The position numbers and the translations under genes were made by a program. Below, piece by piece: positions 52,267-62,631 of a stretch of 64,000 bases of DNA. How positions within the stretch are numbered: position 1 is the first letter of the stretch; every line of letters begins with the position of its first letter. Under the pieces are notes generated by a model. The model saw nothing but the letters and a program-made list of their open reading frames with translations. It did no database searches and was not told where the DNA came from. Source of the DNA: Sphingobium lignivorans (GTDB taxonomy: Bacteria; Pseudomonadota; Alphaproteobacteria; Sphingomonadales; Sphingomonadaceae); assembly GCF_014203955.1 (NCBI RefSeq), contig NZ_JACHKA010000001.1, positions 2,449,001-2,513,000 on the forward strand, written 5' to 3'.

Positions 52267-53036
52267 TCGCCCCGAAAAATCGGCGCGCGCTTCTCGACGA
52301 AGGCGGCGACACCTTCGCGGAAATCCTCGGTGCGCCCTGCAGCGCTCTGGTTCGCTGCTTCCACCGTCATGGTCTCGGGCAGCGTATGGGTCAGCGCTGC
52401 GGCCACCTGCTTGCGGATCAGGCCGATGGCCACGCCCGGCCCCCGGGCAAGACGATGCGCGATCGCATTCGCCTCGCTCGCCAGTGCCTCGTCATCGAAG
52501 ACCCGCGCGACCAGCCCGGCATCCACCGCGTCCTGCGCGCCCATCTGCTCGCCCAGCAGCGCCATCTCCAGCGCCTTGGCCCGGCCGGCGCTCTTGGCGA
52601 CCAGCCATGTCGCGCCGGCATCCGGCACCAGCCCGATATTGACGAAGCCAAGCTGGAGATAGGCCGAGCGCGCGATGAGGGCGATGTCCGCCGCCAGCGC
52701 CAGCGCCACGCCCGCGCCCACCGCGGGACCGTTGATGGCGCTCACCACCGGGATATCCAGCCCGGCAAGGCGCAGGAACAGGGGATGATAATAAGTCGCC
52801 AGCGTCTCGCCCAGATCGCGCACCACGCCGCCGCTGCCCGCCAGATCCGCTCCGGCACAGAAGGCGCGGCCAGCGCCGGTGAGGAGCACCGCGCGGGCCC
52901 CGGCCGCCACGCCATCGTCCAGCGCATGCGTCAAGGCCGCGAGCAATTCGGTGGAAAGGGCATTGAGCCGCTCCGGCCGGTTGAGCGTCAGCGTCAGGAC
53001 GCCTTCCTGCAGGGAAGAGATGAGGATCTGGGTCAA
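52263..53036 (-). CDS. Enoyl-CoA hydratase/isomerase family protein
   Basis: A 257-residue crotonase-fold protein starting at TTG 53036, whose TTGA overlaps the epimerase stop and which has GGGAG upstream. Oxyanion-hole motifs are '[10 protein letters not shown]' and '[17 protein letters not shown]'; '[17 protein letters not shown]' holds the second acid-base region with the Asp/Gly pattern. It resembles PaaG/PaaF-type members more than FadB. It may serve breakdown of a fatty or branched acid that yields propionyl-CoA. Its exact substrate is not clear. Confidence 0.88.
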   Translation of the reverse strand: MTQILISSLQEGVLTLTLNRPERLNALSTELLAALTHALDDGVAAGARAVLLTGAGRAFCAGADLAGSGGVVRDLGETLATYYHPLFLRLAGLDIPVVSAINGPAVGAGVALALAADIALIARSAYLQLGFVNIGLVPDAGATWLVAKSAGRAKALEMALLGEQMGAQDAVDAGLVARVFDDEALASEANAIAHRLARGPGVAIGLIRKQVAAALTHTLPETMTVEAANQSAAGRTEDFREGVAAFVEKRAPIFRGE

Positions 53037-53473
53037 TGTCCCGCTCCCTTGGGGGTTTCCATGATCTCGGTCAACACGCCGCCCATGTCCCGGGGATGGA
53101 CGAAGAAGACCAGCGTGCCGTGCGCGCCAAGGCGCGGCTCGCCCAGCACCCGCTTGCCCTGCCGCTCGAACCAGTCCTTCGCGGCCGCTATGTCCGGCAC
53201 TTCGAACGCGAGATGATGCTGCCCGCCCTGCGGGTTCTTCGCGAGGAACGCCGCGATAGGCGAGGTCTCCCCAAGGGGCTCCAGCAGTTCGATCTGCGTG
53301 CCCGCCGTGCTGTCCGCCCCGGGCGTCTCGACGAAGCAGACGCGCACGCCCTGCCCGGCCATGTCGAACGGCTCGCGGATGATCTGCGCGCCCATGATGT
53401 CCCGCCAGAAGGCGATCGCCCTCTCCAGTGACGGCGTTGCCACGCCGACATGATTGAGGCGCCCCAGCTTCAT
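53033..53473 (-). CDS. mce: Methylmalonyl-CoA epimerase
   Basis: Interconverts (S)- and (R)-methylmalonyl-CoA so that the carboxylase product can enter the mutase. The 146-residue VOC-fold protein has 'LGRLNHVGVATPSLERA', 'GTQIELLEPLGETSPIA', 'GGQHHLAFEVPDI' and 'LVFFVHPRDMGGVLTEI', which supply the metal-binding His, His and Glu residues. The ATG at 53473 overlaps the thiolase stop by one base (TGATG). The gene's own stop overlaps the hydratase start. Confidence 0.92.
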   Translation of the reverse strand: MKLGRLNHVGVATPSLERAIAFWRDIMGAQIIREPFDMAGQGVRVCFVETPGADSTAGTQIELLEPLGETSPIAAFLAKNPQGGQHHLAFEVPDIAAAKDWFERQGKRVLGEPRLGAHGTLVFFVHPRDMGGVLTEIMETPKGAGH

Positions 53474-54657
53474 CAGAGCAGTTCCACCGCCATTGCCGTC
53501 GCCTCGCCGCCGCCAATGCACAGCGACGCGATGCCGCGCCGCCCGCCGGTGCGCTCCAGTGCGGACAGCAGGGTCGCCACGATGCGCGCGCCGGATGCGC
53601 CGACCGGATGGCCGAGCGCCGTCGCCCCGCCATGGATGTTCACTTTCCCGTGCGGGATGGAGAGGTCATGCATCGCCGCCATGGTGACGACCGCGAATGC
53701 CTCGTTGATCTCGAACAGATCGACATCCTCGACGCGCCAGCCGGTCTTCGCCAGCAGCTTCTCGATCGCACCGACAGGGGCCGTGGTGAAGTGCGCGGGC
53801 AGCCGGGCATGCGCCGTATGGGCGACGATCCGCGCGACCGGGCGCACGCCGTTGGCCGCTACCCAGCCCTCGCCCGCCAGCACCAGGGCGGCCGCGCCGT
53901 CCGAAATGGAGCTGGCATTGGCGGCAGTGATCGTGCCGTCCTTTGCAAATGCCGGCCGCAGGCTCGGGATCTTCGCGGGATCGCCCTTCAATGGCTGCTC
54001 GTCCTGCGCGATGGTTTGCGAGCCCTTGCGGCTTGTCACCTCGACCGGGACGATTTCCTTTTCGAACCAGCCGTCTGCCTGTGCCCTCTGCGCCCGCGTC
54101 AGGGATTCGATCGCATAGGCATCCTGCGCCTCGCGGGTGAACTGATAATCGCGCGCCGTGCCCTCGGCGAAGACGCCCATCGCCTTGCCCGGCTCATAGG
54201 CATCCTCCAGCCCATCGAGCATCATGTGGTCATAAATGACATCATGGCCGATGCGGGCACCCGCCCGGTGCTTCTTCATGAGATAGGGCGCGTTGGACAT
54301 GCTCTCCATGCCACCCGCGACGATCAGCTCGGCCGACCCTGCCGCGATGGCGTCCGCCGCCATCATCGCCGCCTTCATGCCGCTGCCGCACATCTTGTTG
54401 ATGGTGGTCGCCTCGACATGATCGGGCAGCCCTGCTCCGCGCGCGGCCTGGCGCGCCGGCGCCTGCCCGAGCCCGGCCGGCAGCACGCAGCCCATATAGC
54501 AGCGCTCGACCGCCGCCGGATCAACACCCGCGCGCTCGACCGCGGCCCTGACGGCGGCCGTGCCGAGCTCCGTCGCGCTGGCGCCGGAAAGACTGCCCTG
54601 GAAGCCGCCCATCGGCGTGCGGGCATAAGAGAGAATGAGCGTGGCGTTCGTCGTCAT
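53473..54657 (-). CDS. Acetyl-CoA acetyltransferase family thiolase
   Basis: A 394-residue thiolase. The nucleophilic Cys is in 'INKMCGSGMKAAMMA' (about 89), His in 'GGATALGHPVGASGARI', and the second Cys in 'SLCIGGGEATAMAVEL'. It is the first gene after pccB in the cluster and probably cleaves 3-ketoacyl-CoA (for example to acetyl-CoA and propionyl-CoA) rather than making PHB, in contrast to phaA at 39.7 kb. The start at ATG 54657 is taken because family members begin shortly before 'ILSYARTPMGGF'. Its ribosome-binding site is weak. Confidence 0.9.
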   Translation of the reverse strand: MTTNATLILSYARTPMGGFQGSLSGASATELGTAAVRAAVERAGVDPAAVERCYMGCVLPAGLGQAPARQAARGAGLPDHVEATTINKMCGSGMKAAMMAADAIAAGSAELIVAGGMESMSNAPYLMKKHRAGARIGHDVIYDHMMLDGLEDAYEPGKAMGVFAEGTARDYQFTREAQDAYAIESLTRAQRAQADGWFEKEIVPVEVTSRKGSQTIAQDEQPLKGDPAKIPSLRPAFAKDGTITAANASSISDGAAALVLAGEGWVAANGVRPVARIVAHTAHARLPAHFTTAPVGAIEKLLAKTGWRVEDVDLFEINEAFAVVTMAAMHDLSIPHGKVNIHGGATALGHPVGASGARIVATLLSALERTGGRRGIASLCIGGGEATAMAVELL

Positions 54658-54778
54658 GTCCGGAAATCCATCATTCAACCAGCGCCCTCCCTGCAAAACG
54701 GGGAAAGACGAACTGGTACGGAAACATCAAATCAGCAGGCCCATGCACAGGAGTCTGGTCCATGGCGGCGGCCGCTCA

Positions 54779-56317
54779 TCACAGCGGAATATTATCATGC
54801 TTCTTCCACGGGTTATCGAGCTGCTTGTTGCGCAGCTTCCGCAGCCCGAGCGCGACGCGCCGCCGCGTGGAATGGGGCATGATGACCTCGTCGATGAAGC
54901 CCTTGGACGCGGCGACGAAGGGATTGGCGAAGCGATCCTCATATTCCTTGGTGCGCGCGGCGATCTTCTCGGGGTCGCCGATATCCTTGCGGAAGATGAT
55001 CTCCACCGCGCCCTTGGCGCCCATCACCGCGATCTCGGCGGTCGGCCAGGCATAATTGAGGTCGCCGCGCAGATGCTTGGAGGCCATCACGTCATAGGCG
55101 CCGCCATAGGCCTTGCGCGTGATAACGGTAATCTTTGGCACCGTCGCCTCGGCATAAGCGAAGAGCAGCTTGGCGCCATGCTTGATGATGCCCGCATGCT
55201 CCTGCGCCGTGCCGGGCAGGAAGCCGGGCACATCGACGAAAGTGAGGATCGGGATCTCGAACGCGTCGCAGAAGCGCACGAAGCGCGCGGCCTTCTTCGA
55301 CGAATTGATGTCGAGCACGCCGGCGAGGACCATCGGCTGGTTCGCGACCACGCCGACCGTGCGCCCCTCGATCCGCCCGAAACCGCAGATGATGTTCGCC
55401 GCATGGGCCGGCTGGATTTCGAAGAAATCGCCTTCGTCCAGCGTCTTGCGGATGACCTCGTGCATGTCATAGGGCTGGTTGGCGCTCGCCGGGATGAGCG
55501 TATCCAGCCCCGGCTCCTCGCGATCCCAGGGGTCAGCGGTGGGACGATCGGGCACGGGATCGCGATTGTTCGCGGGAAGAAAGTCCACGAAGTCGCGCGC
55601 CGCCAGCAACGCCTCGATGTCATTCTCGAAAGCGACGTCGGCAACGCCCGACTTCGTGGTGTGAGTCACGGCGCCCCCGAGTTCCTCCTGCGAAACCATT
55701 TCGTTCGTGACGGTTTTCACGACATCGGGGCCGGTGACGAACATGTAGCTCGAATGTTTCACCATGAAGATGAAGTCGGTCATGGCCGGGGAATAGACCG
55801 CGCCACCGGCACAGGGGCCCATCACCAGACTGATCTGCGGGACCACGCCGGACGCCAGCACGTTGCGCTGAAACACCTCGGCATAGCCGCCCAGTGACGC
55901 CACCCCTTCCTGGATGCGGGCGCCGCCACTGTCGTTGAGGCCGATCACCGGGGCGCCGACCTTCATCGCCATGTCCATGATCTTGCAGATCTTCTGGGCA
56001 TGCCGCTCGGAGAGCGATCCGCCGAACACCGTGAAATCCTGGCTGAAGACGAAGACCAGCCGGCCATTGATCGTGCCCGAGCCCGTGACCACGCCGTCGC
56101 CGGGCATGCGCTGCGCATCCATGCCGAAATCGGTGCAGTTATGCTCGACATACATGTCGAGTTCCTCGAACGAGCCTTCGTCCAGCAGCACATCGAGCCG
56201 TTCACGCGCCGTCAGCTTGCCCTTGGCATGCTGCGCGGCGATGCGCGCCTCGCCGCCGCCAAGCTTTGCCGCGGCGCGCTTGGCCTCAAGCTGCTCGATG
56301 ATGGGCAGATCGGACAC
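54779..56317 (-). CDS. pccB: Propionyl-CoA carboxylase beta (carboxyltransferase) subunit
   Basis: A 512-residue subunit transferring carboxylate from biotin to propionyl-CoA. Carboxyltransferase features are '[20 protein letters not shown]', '[20 protein letters not shown]', '[17 protein letters not shown]' and '[17 protein letters not shown]'. The C-terminus '[12 protein letters not shown]' is typical of PccB. The GTG at 56317 follows GGAGAG; upstream in-frame sequence is promoter DNA. It is divergent from the ScfR regulator, with TTTGCAAA-like repeats between them. Confidence 0.95.
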   Translation of the reverse strand: MSDLPIIEQLEAKRAAAKLGGGEARIAAQHAKGKLTARERLDVLLDEGSFEELDMYVEHNCTDFGMDAQRMPGDGVVTGSGTINGRLVFVFSQDFTVFGGSLSERHAQKICKIMDMAMKVGAPVIGLNDSGGARIQEGVASLGGYAEVFQRNVLASGVVPQISLVMGPCAGGAVYSPAMTDFIFMVKHSSYMFVTGPDVVKTVTNEMVSQEELGGAVTHTTKSGVADVAFENDIEALLAARDFVDFLPANNRDPVPDRPTADPWDREEPGLDTLIPASANQPYDMHEVIRKTLDEGDFFEIQPAHAANIICGFGRIEGRTVGVVANQPMVLAGVLDINSSKKAARFVRFCDAFEIPILTFVDVPGFLPGTAQEHAGIIKHGAKLLFAYAEATVPKITVITRKAYGGAYDVMASKHLRGDLNYAWPTAEIAVMGAKGAVEIIFRKDIGDPEKIAARTKEYEDRFANPFVAASKGFIDEVIMPHSTRRRVALGLRKLRNKQLDNPWKKHDNIPL

Positions 56318-56330
56318 GGGCTCTCCATCC

Positions 56331-56442
56331 TGCGAAACTGACTGTTTGCGAAACGCGCCGGTGCCTGAATATGGCCCCGGCAGGGCTTTGTCACGCGTAG
56401 CGCTTTGCAAACTTGCGGAGTTGCGAAGCGTCGCTTTGCGGA
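56331..56442. promoter_or_regulatory. Operator region with TTTGCAAA-like repeats between pccB and scfR
   Basis: Repeats: CTGCGAAAC (56330-56338), TTTGCGAAA (56345-56353), TTTGCAAA (56404-56411), TTGCGG (56413), TTGCGAA (56421-56427) and TTTGCGGA (56435-56442). Two pairs are 16 bp apart. ScfR/RamB-type regulators, including PccR of Rhodobacter, are known to bind TTTGCAAA repeats, so this is the likely operator for both divergent genes. Confidence 0.65.
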
Positions 56443-56455
56443 TTAGGCAACGCGC

Positions 56456-57872
56456 ATGTCCCGCGGCACCCGCCTCTTCGTCGGCCAGAAGGTCCGGCAG
56501 CTTCGCCTCGACAATCGCATGGACCAGAAGGCCATGGCGCGTCTGCTCGACATCTCCGTCTCCTATCTTTCGCAGCTCGAGAACAACGACCGCCCCCTCA
56601 CCGCCAAGGTGAAGGCCGCGCTCGCGAGCGCCTTCCCTCTGGACTGGTCCGCGTTTGACGAGCGGCAGGAGGAGCAGTTGCTGGGGGCCTTCAACTGGGC
56701 GCTCGCCAATCCCGGCCTCGGCTCGCCGCCGCCCGATCCGGAACGCGCCGAGCGGCTGCATCTCCATTATCCCGACTTCGCGGCGCGCTATGTCGAGCTG
56801 CACCATGCGTTGCGCCAGACGCAGGAACGGCTGGCGATGATGGAAGAAGCCATCGCGTCCGACGCCGCGCCGGCCCGCGCGCGCGCCCTGGGAGACGGTG
56901 CGCGACTGGTTCCACGAGTCAGGCAATTACATTCATGCGCTCGATGTCGCGGCAGAGGACCTCTGCGCGCGGCTGGGCCTTGGCGGGCCGGACAATGAAG
57001 CGCGGCTGCTGCGCGCGCTGGAGGAGCGGCACCAGTGCCGCGTCAGTCCCAGCGAAAGCGACCGCACCATGCTGCGCCGCTATGATGCCGCCGGGCGGCA
57101 GCTCAGCATCAATGCCGCCCTGCCCCTCCCCAGTCGCGCCTTCCAGATCGCCAACCAGCTGATGCAGTTCGAGCTGGGCGGAGACATGGCGACGATCATG
57201 GCCGAGGCCCAGCTTGGCGATCCGGTGGCGGACCAGCTCCTCCTGCTCGGTCTCGCCAATTATGCCGCTGGCGGGCTGCTGATGCCTTATGGCCTTTTCC
57301 GCCAGTCCGCCCGGTCCCTGCGCCACGATATCGATCCGCTCGCCCGCCAGTTCGGCGTGAGCTTCGAGCAGGCCTGCCACCGACTCTCGACACTCCAGCG
57401 GCCGGGGCAGCGCGGCATTCCCTTCTTCTTCTGCCGGGTCGACATGGCTGGCAACATCACCAAGCGCCACAGCGCCACGCGCCTGCAATTCGCCCGGTTC
57501 GGCGGCGCCTGCCCGCTCTGGGGTGTGCATGAGGCCGTGGCGATCCCCGACCGGATCATCGTGCAGCTCGCCGAGATGCCGGACGGAATGCGCTATGTCT
57601 CGATGGCGCGGGGTCTCGTGAAGCCCTCGGGCAGCTATGCTCGCGCGCCGCGGCGCTATGCCGTGGTGCTTGGCTGCGAGATCGAGCATGCCGGCAACTT
57701 CATCTATGCCGATGGCCTGCGCCTCACCGACGAGGCCGCCGCCACGCCCATCGGCATGTCCTGCCGCCTCTGCCCGCGCGAAGGCTGCGACCAGCGCGCC
57801 TTCCCCCCGCTCGACCGGCCGATCCACATCGAGCGCGATCATCGCGGCATCGTGCCTTACGGCATCGGGTGA
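56456..57872 (+). pseudogene. Short-chain fatty acyl-CoA regulator (ScfR/RamB type XRE regulator) with a +1 frameshift
   Basis: An N-terminal XRE helix-turn-helix (about 5-65, '[18 protein letters not shown]') runs in one frame to '[10 protein letters not shown]'. The C-terminal ScfR domain ('[19 protein letters not shown]' to 'GIVPYGIG') continues in the next frame. It includes an IrrE/ImmA-like region and the cysteine motif 'CRLCPREGCDQRAFPP'. Joined, it makes about 471 residues, the family length. The break lies at GCCGGCCCGCG (56869-56879); deleting one C gives '[13 protein letters not shown]', which reads as expected. It probably senses an acyl-CoA and controls pccB and the cluster. Confidence 0.8.
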
Positions 57873-57890
57873 GCGCGAGGGGTAGCGCCC

Positions 57891-59237
57891 TCAGCGCATC
57901 AGGACGAGTTCTTCGGCCATGCTGGGATGCAGCGCCACCGTGGCATCGAAATCCGCCTTGGTGAGGCCGGCCTTTACCGCGATGGCGGCGGCCTGCAGGA
58001 TCTCGGGCGCATCGGGCGAAAGCATGTGGATGCCGACGACCTGGTCCGTCAGGCCATTGCAGACCAGCTTGTAGAGGCTGCGCTCGTTGCGATTGGCCAG
58101 CGTATTCTTCATCGGCCGGAAATCGGACGTATAGACCTTCACATTGCCGAGCTTGTTGCGCGCCTCGCCTTCCGTCATCCCCACCGCGCCGATCGGCGGG
58201 TGGCTGAACACGGCGGAGGGAATGCAGTCATAATCCACCGTGCGCGGATTGCCGCCGAACACCGTGTCCGCAAAGGCATGACCCTCGCGGATCGCCACGG
58301 GCGTGAGCTGCACGCGGTTGGTGACGTCCCCCACGGCATAGATGCTCTCGACATTGGTGCGGCTGTGCGCATCTACCTTGATCGCGCCCTTCTCGATCTC
58401 GACGCCGGCATTCTCCAGCCCGAGCCCGTCGATCTTCGGATTGCGCCCGGTGGCGAAAAGCACGAGATCCGTCTCGATGGGCGCGCCGCCGGTGATGAAG
58501 ACCTTGAGCGAGCCGTCTTCCTGCTTCTCGATCCTCTCCAGCGGCGCGTTGAAGCGGAACTGGATGCCCTTGGACATGCTGATCTGCAGCAGCCGGTCAC
58601 GGATCTGCTCGTCATAGCCGCGCAGGATCTGGTCGCCGCGCAGCACCAGCGTCACCTCGCAGGCGAATTCGTGGAAGATGCCGGCAAATTCATTGGCGAT
58701 ATAGCCGCCGCCGAAAATGGCGACCCGGCGCGGCATCTTCTCGAGGTGGAAGACTTCGTTCGAGGTAATGCCCAGCTCCGCGCCGGGCACGTCCGGCACG
58801 TTCGGCCAGGCACCGGTGGCGACGAGGATATATTTCGCCTTCACCAGCCTGCCGCTGGCAAGGCGGACCTCATGCGGGCCCTCAATGGTGGCGCGTTCGT
58901 GGAACGTGGTGACCTTGTTGTTGTCCAGAGTCTGCTGATACAGCCCCTCCAGCCGCGACACTTCCCCGATGACGTTGTCGCGCAGCGTCGGCCAGTCGAA
59001 GGCGCAATCCGGCACATTCCAGCCGAAGCGGCGTGCGTCCTTCAAATCCTCGGCGAAATGCGCGCCATAGACGAGCAGCTTCTTGGGCACGCAGCCCCGG
59101 ATGACACAGGTACCGCCGACCTTGTATTCCTCCGCCACCGCCACGCGCGCGCCATGCCCGGCCGCCACGCGCGAGGCCCGGACGCCCCCCGAGCCTGCGC
59201 CGATCACGAACAGGTCGAAATCATAGTCGTCGCTCAT
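57891..59237 (-). CDS. gor: Glutathione-disulfide reductase
   Basis: A 448-residue NADPH-dependent flavoenzyme that regenerates glutathione. FAD motif 'FVIGAGSGGVRASR', redox-active cysteines in 'GGTCVIRGCVPKKLL', NADPH-binding 'VAIFGGGYIANEFAG', and the C-terminal active-site His in 'TVALHPSMAEELV'. Start ATG 59237 with GAGGAT upstream. It may share a physiological setting with the GST at 63.6 kb and the MAPEG protein. It is convergent with scfR with 18 bp between. Confidence 0.95.
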   Translation of the reverse strand: MSDDYDFDLFVIGAGSGGVRASRVAAGHGARVAVAEEYKVGGTCVIRGCVPKKLLVYGAHFAEDLKDARRFGWNVPDCAFDWPTLRDNVIGEVSRLEGLYQQTLDNNKVTTFHERATIEGPHEVRLASGRLVKAKYILVATGAWPNVPDVPGAELGITSNEVFHLEKMPRRVAIFGGGYIANEFAGIFHEFACEVTLVLRGDQILRGYDEQIRDRLLQISMSKGIQFRFNAPLERIEKQEDGSLKVFITGGAPIETDLVLFATGRNPKIDGLGLENAGVEIEKGAIKVDAHSRTNVESIYAVGDVTNRVQLTPVAIREGHAFADTVFGGNPRTVDYDCIPSAVFSHPPIGAVGMTEGEARNKLGNVKVYTSDFRPMKNTLANRNERSLYKLVCNGLTDQVVGIHMLSPDAPEILQAAAIAVKAGLTKADFDATVALHPSMAEELVLMR

Positions 59238-59364
59238 GGGATATCCTCACCGGGCTGATTATCGGTCACGCGCATATGGGCAGGCACAAGCGGTGGCGCA
59301 AAGCAATTTTGCTTGCGAGGTTGATAGTGTCCGGCAGGAACCACCACCCTCGCCGCGCCTTGCC

Positions 59365-60879
59365 CTATCCCAGCGCGCGTTCGATCAGCGCCATCGTGCT
59401 GGGATCGAAGCCCTGTGCGCCTTCCTGCTCGATGCTCCGGGCGATCTCCTTGCCCAGTTCCACGCCGAACTGATCGAAGCTGTTGATCTCCATCAGCACG
59501 CCATTGGCAAAGGTGCGGTGCTCGTAGAAGGCGATCAGCGCACCCAGGGAATGGGGCGTGAGCGCATCGATGAGGATCGTCGTCGAGGGACGATTGCCGG
59601 GATAGGCCCGGGCGGGATCGGCGGCATTCTCGCGCCCCTGCATCAGCGCCGCGCCCTGCGCGAAGCAGTTGACCAGCAAGGTCTGGTGGTGGGCGGGATC
59701 GAGATCGTCGCCCGCTTCCGTGACCGCCACGAACTCGACCGGCACGACATGCGTGCCCTGATGGAGAAGCTGGAACACCGCGTGCTGGGCATCGGTGCCC
59801 ACGCCGCCCCAGGTGATGGCCGCCGTCGGCCCGTCCACCGGCGTGCCGTCCGCCTTCACGGACTTGCCGTTGCTTTCCATCTCCAGCTGCTGGAGATAGT
59901 CGGGCAGCAGGCGCAGGCGCTCGTCATAAGCGAAGACGGCGCGGGTCTGGCAGCCCATGACGCGCGCATAATATTGATCGACGAAGGCCGCGCGCAACGG
60001 CGCGTTTTCCAGAGGGCCGGCATGGCGGAAATGCCGGTCCATGGCGGCGGCGCCTTCCAGCAGCGCCTCGAACCCGTCCCAGCCCAGTGCCAGCGCGGCG
60101 GGAAAGCCGATGGACGACCAGAGCGAATAGCGCCCGCCCACGCTCTCGGAAAAGCCGAGAATGCGCGTCTCGTCCACGCCCCATTCAATCGCCTTGTCCG
60201 GCGCGGCGGTGAGCGCGACCACCTGTCCATAAGGGTCTTCCACGCCCGCGCGTGTCATCCAGTCGATGGCACTCGCCGCGTTGAGCATCGTTTCGGTGGT
60301 GGTGAAGGTCTTGGATGCGATGACGAGCAGGGTGCAGGCCGGATCGAAGCGGGCCATCGCTTCTTCCAGCGCCACCCCGTCGACATTGGACACGATGGCG
60401 ACGTCATAGCGGTCCGCGCTGCGAGCCAGCGCATCGACGAGCAGATCCGGCCCGAGCGCCGATCCGCCGATGCCGACATGGAGGATGTGGCGAATCTCGC
60501 CCAGCGCACCGGCCTCGATCGCATCGATGAGCGTGCGCATGCGGGCCTTGTGCTCGCGCGCCGCTTCCACGCTCGCCGCCTTGCCTTCCCCGCGCTCGGC
60601 GCTGTGCTCGACCGCGCGCCCTTCGGTGACGTTGATCGCCTCGCCATTGAACATCGCCGCGCGCCGGCCGGAAAAATCGACGGCCTCGGCAAGCTCCGCG
60701 AACAGCGCGAGCGCCTCGCCCGTCAGATGCGTCTTGGAGAAATCGAAGCGCAGCGCCCCTTCCTCCACGACATGCGCGGCCAGCCGCCCGGGATCCGCCT
60801 CGAAAAGCGCCCGCAGGTCGGGGACATCAAGGGCTTTGAGGGCGTTCCAGCAAGCAGCAATGCGATCAGTCTCAGCCAT
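59365..60879 (-). CDS. pgi: Glucose-6-phosphate isomerase
   Basis: A 504-residue cytosolic enzyme of central carbon metabolism. Motifs are 'HVGIGGSALGPDLLVDAL', 'VIASKTFTTTETMLNA', 'GFSESVGGRYSLWSSIGF', 'SNGKSVKADG' and 'NSFDQFGVELGKEI', covering sugar-phosphate binding and the catalytic Glu, His and Lys. Start ATG 60879 with AAGGA 7 bases upstream. A 127-bp gap to gor has no recognisable feature. Confidence 0.96.
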   Translation of the reverse strand: MAETDRIAACWNALKALDVPDLRALFEADPGRLAAHVVEEGALRFDFSKTHLTGEALALFAELAEAVDFSGRRAAMFNGEAINVTEGRAVEHSAERGEGKAASVEAAREHKARMRTLIDAIEAGALGEIRHILHVGIGGSALGPDLLVDALARSADRYDVAIVSNVDGVALEEAMARFDPACTLLVIASKTFTTTETMLNAASAIDWMTRAGVEDPYGQVVALTAAPDKAIEWGVDETRILGFSESVGGRYSLWSSIGFPAALALGWDGFEALLEGAAAMDRHFRHAGPLENAPLRAAFVDQYYARVMGCQTRAVFAYDERLRLLPDYLQQLEMESNGKSVKADGTPVDGPTAAITWGGVGTDAQHAVFQLLHQGTHVVPVEFVAVTEAGDDLDPAHHQTLLVNCFAQGAALMQGRENAADPARAYPGNRPSTTILIDALTPHSLGALIAFYEHRTFANGVLMEINSFDQFGVELGKEIARSIEQEGAQGFDPSTMALIERALG

Positions 60880-61066
60880 GCGTTCCTTCTTTCCCCACGG
60901 GTTTCACGGGCGGGCATATCCAATCGCAGGCCCCATTGCACCCCCTCAGGCCGGTCGCGCAAACGCAGTCCGTCCGATGCCCGGCGCTTGACGCCGCACG
61001 CATGGGCCCGCAAAGACGGCGAACGGGCCGCCCGGCCCCGGCCAATTCCAGGAAAGCGCGCGTTCC

Positions 61067-61885
61067 ATGTCCCAGAAATCCGAAACGCGGGATCTCCTGA
61101 CGTTTCTGCTCAAGCTGGCGCTGGTCGTTCTGCTGATCCGCTCGCTGCTCGTCGCGCCGTTCAACATCCCGTCCGAATCGATGCAGCCCCGCCTGCTGAT
61201 CGGGGATTATCTGCTCGTCTCGAAATGGCCTTATGGCTATTCGCGCTACAGCTTCCCCTTCCATCCCGACCTGTTCGAAGGCCGCATCATGGGCAGCGAC
61301 CCCGAGCGCGGCGATGTCGTGGTGTTCGCATCGCCCCGCAACCCGCGCGAGGACTGGATCAAGCGCGTGATCGGTCTGCCGGGCGACACGGTCCAGGTGC
61401 GCGAAGGCACGGTCTATCTCAATGGCCAGCCCGTCCCTCGGCGCCGCGTGGACGACCTCGTCATCCCGGTGACGGCCAACATGACCAGCGCAGCGCGCAA
61501 CGAGCGGGCGCTCTCGCCCTGCTTCCGCTCCGATTTCGAGTTCACCGACCCCAAGGGGGAGGCATTCTGCCGCTATCCGCGCTTCCGCGAGACGCTGCCC
61601 AACGGCAAGAGCTACGAAGTGCTGGACCTGATCGACAGCGCGGCCGACAATACCGGCGTCTATGTGGTTCCGGAGGACCATGTGTTCGTCATGGGTGACA
61701 ATCGCGATCGCAGCGCGGACAGCCGCATCCCGCAGGAAGAAGGCGGCGTGGGCGCCTTGCCGATCGACCATCTGATCGGCCGCGCGATGGTCAGCTTCTT
61801 CTCCACTGACGGGTCGGCGAACCTGCTGCTCCCCTGGACCTGGCTCACCGCCGCCCGGGCCGAACGCATCGGCGAGGGTTTTTGA
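61067..61885 (+). CDS. lepB: Signal peptidase I
   Basis: A 272-residue inner-membrane serine protease that removes signal peptides. One N-terminal membrane helix ('FLLKLALVVLLIRSLLVAPF') precedes box B 'NIPSESMQPRLLIGDYLLV' with the nucleophilic Ser. The catalytic Lys is in 'EDWIKRVIGLPGD' and box E is 'VMGDNRDRSADSR'. It heads a lepB-rnc-era operon. Its stop overlaps the rnc start (TTGA). Confidence 0.96.
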   Translation: MSQKSETRDLLTFLLKLALVVLLIRSLLVAPFNIPSESMQPRLLIGDYLLVSKWPYGYSRYSFPFHPDLFEGRIMGSDPERGDVVVFASPRNPREDWIKRVIGLPGDTVQVREGTVYLNGQPVPRRRVDDLVIPVTANMTSAARNERALSPCFRSDFEFTDPKGEAFCRYPRFRETLPNGKSYEVLDLIDSAADNTGVYVVPEDHVFVMGDNRDRSADSRIPQEEGGVGALPIDHLIGRAMVSFFSTDGSANLLLPWTWLTAARAERIGEGF

Positions 61886-62553
61886 GCGGCGCCGCGCCAG
61901 ACGCATGGCTTGCCGGCCTCATTGGCCGCGAGCCGCGCGACAAGGCGCTGTATGAGCAGGCGCTCACCCATGGCAGCGCCAGCGCCGATCATTATGAGCG
62001 GCTGGAATTCCTCGGCGACCGGGTGCTAGGCCTCGTCATGGCGGACTGGCTTTACCAGCGCTTCCCGCAGGAAAAGGAAGGACAGCTTTCCCGCCGCTTC
62101 AACCATCTGGTCGCCGGCGGCACCTGCGCCCGGGTGGCCCGGGCGATCGGCGTGCGCACGCATCTGCGCCTCGGCAAGCAAGCACGCGACGATGGCGCGG
62201 TGGACAGCGACAATGTGCTTGGCGACGTGATGGAAGCGCTCATCGGCGCGCTGTATCTCGATGCCGGCATGGACGCGGCGACCGGCTTCGTGCGGCGGCT
62301 GTGGGAAGGCGAGCTGGACAGTCAGGCCAGCGCGCCCAAGCACCCCAAGTCCGCGCTCCAGGAATGGGCCGCCGCGAACCATCGCCGGCCCCCGGAATAC
62401 AGCCTCGTCGAGCGCAGCGGACCCCAGCATGCATTGCGCTTCACGGTCAGCGTCACCATCAAGGGCGCTGGCGAGGCGCGCGGAGAAGGCCATTCCAAGC
62501 AGGAAGCGGAAACCGCTGCTGCCACGGCGCTGCTGACGAAATTGTCGGGATGA
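61882..62553 (+). CDS. rnc: Ribonuclease III
   Basis: Cleaves double-stranded RNA in rRNA maturation and mRNA turnover. The 223-residue protein has the RNase III signature 'ERLEFLGDRVLGLVMADWL' and the second acidic site 'DVMEALIGALYLDAG'. A C-terminal dsRNA-binding domain ends with 'GEGHSKQEAETAAATALL'. It starts at TTG overlapping the lepB stop, so translation is coupled. Confidence 0.95.
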   Translation: MSGAAPDAWLAGLIGREPRDKALYEQALTHGSASADHYERLEFLGDRVLGLVMADWLYQRFPQEKEGQLSRRFNHLVAGGTCARVARAIGVRTHLRLGKQARDDGAVDSDNVLGDVMEALIGALYLDAGMDAATGFVRRLWEGELDSQASAPKHPKSALQEWAAANHRRPPEYSLVERSGPQHALRFTVSVTIKGAGEARGEGHSKQEAETAAATALLTKLSG

Positions 62554-62631
62554 AGCCCTCGGCGCTTCGACCGGCCGAACAGGAACGCGGAACCCGGACA
62601 TCCCGGCGGTTCCGGACGAACGGAGACATTA

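Noticed and set aside
50020..52662. 880-codon plus-strand open frame opposite methylmalonyl-CoA mutase, and similar ones at 45171-47603 and 59236-61698
   Set aside because: Same antisense effect over pccA, the mutase, gor/pgi; no ribosome-binding sites or recognisable domains.
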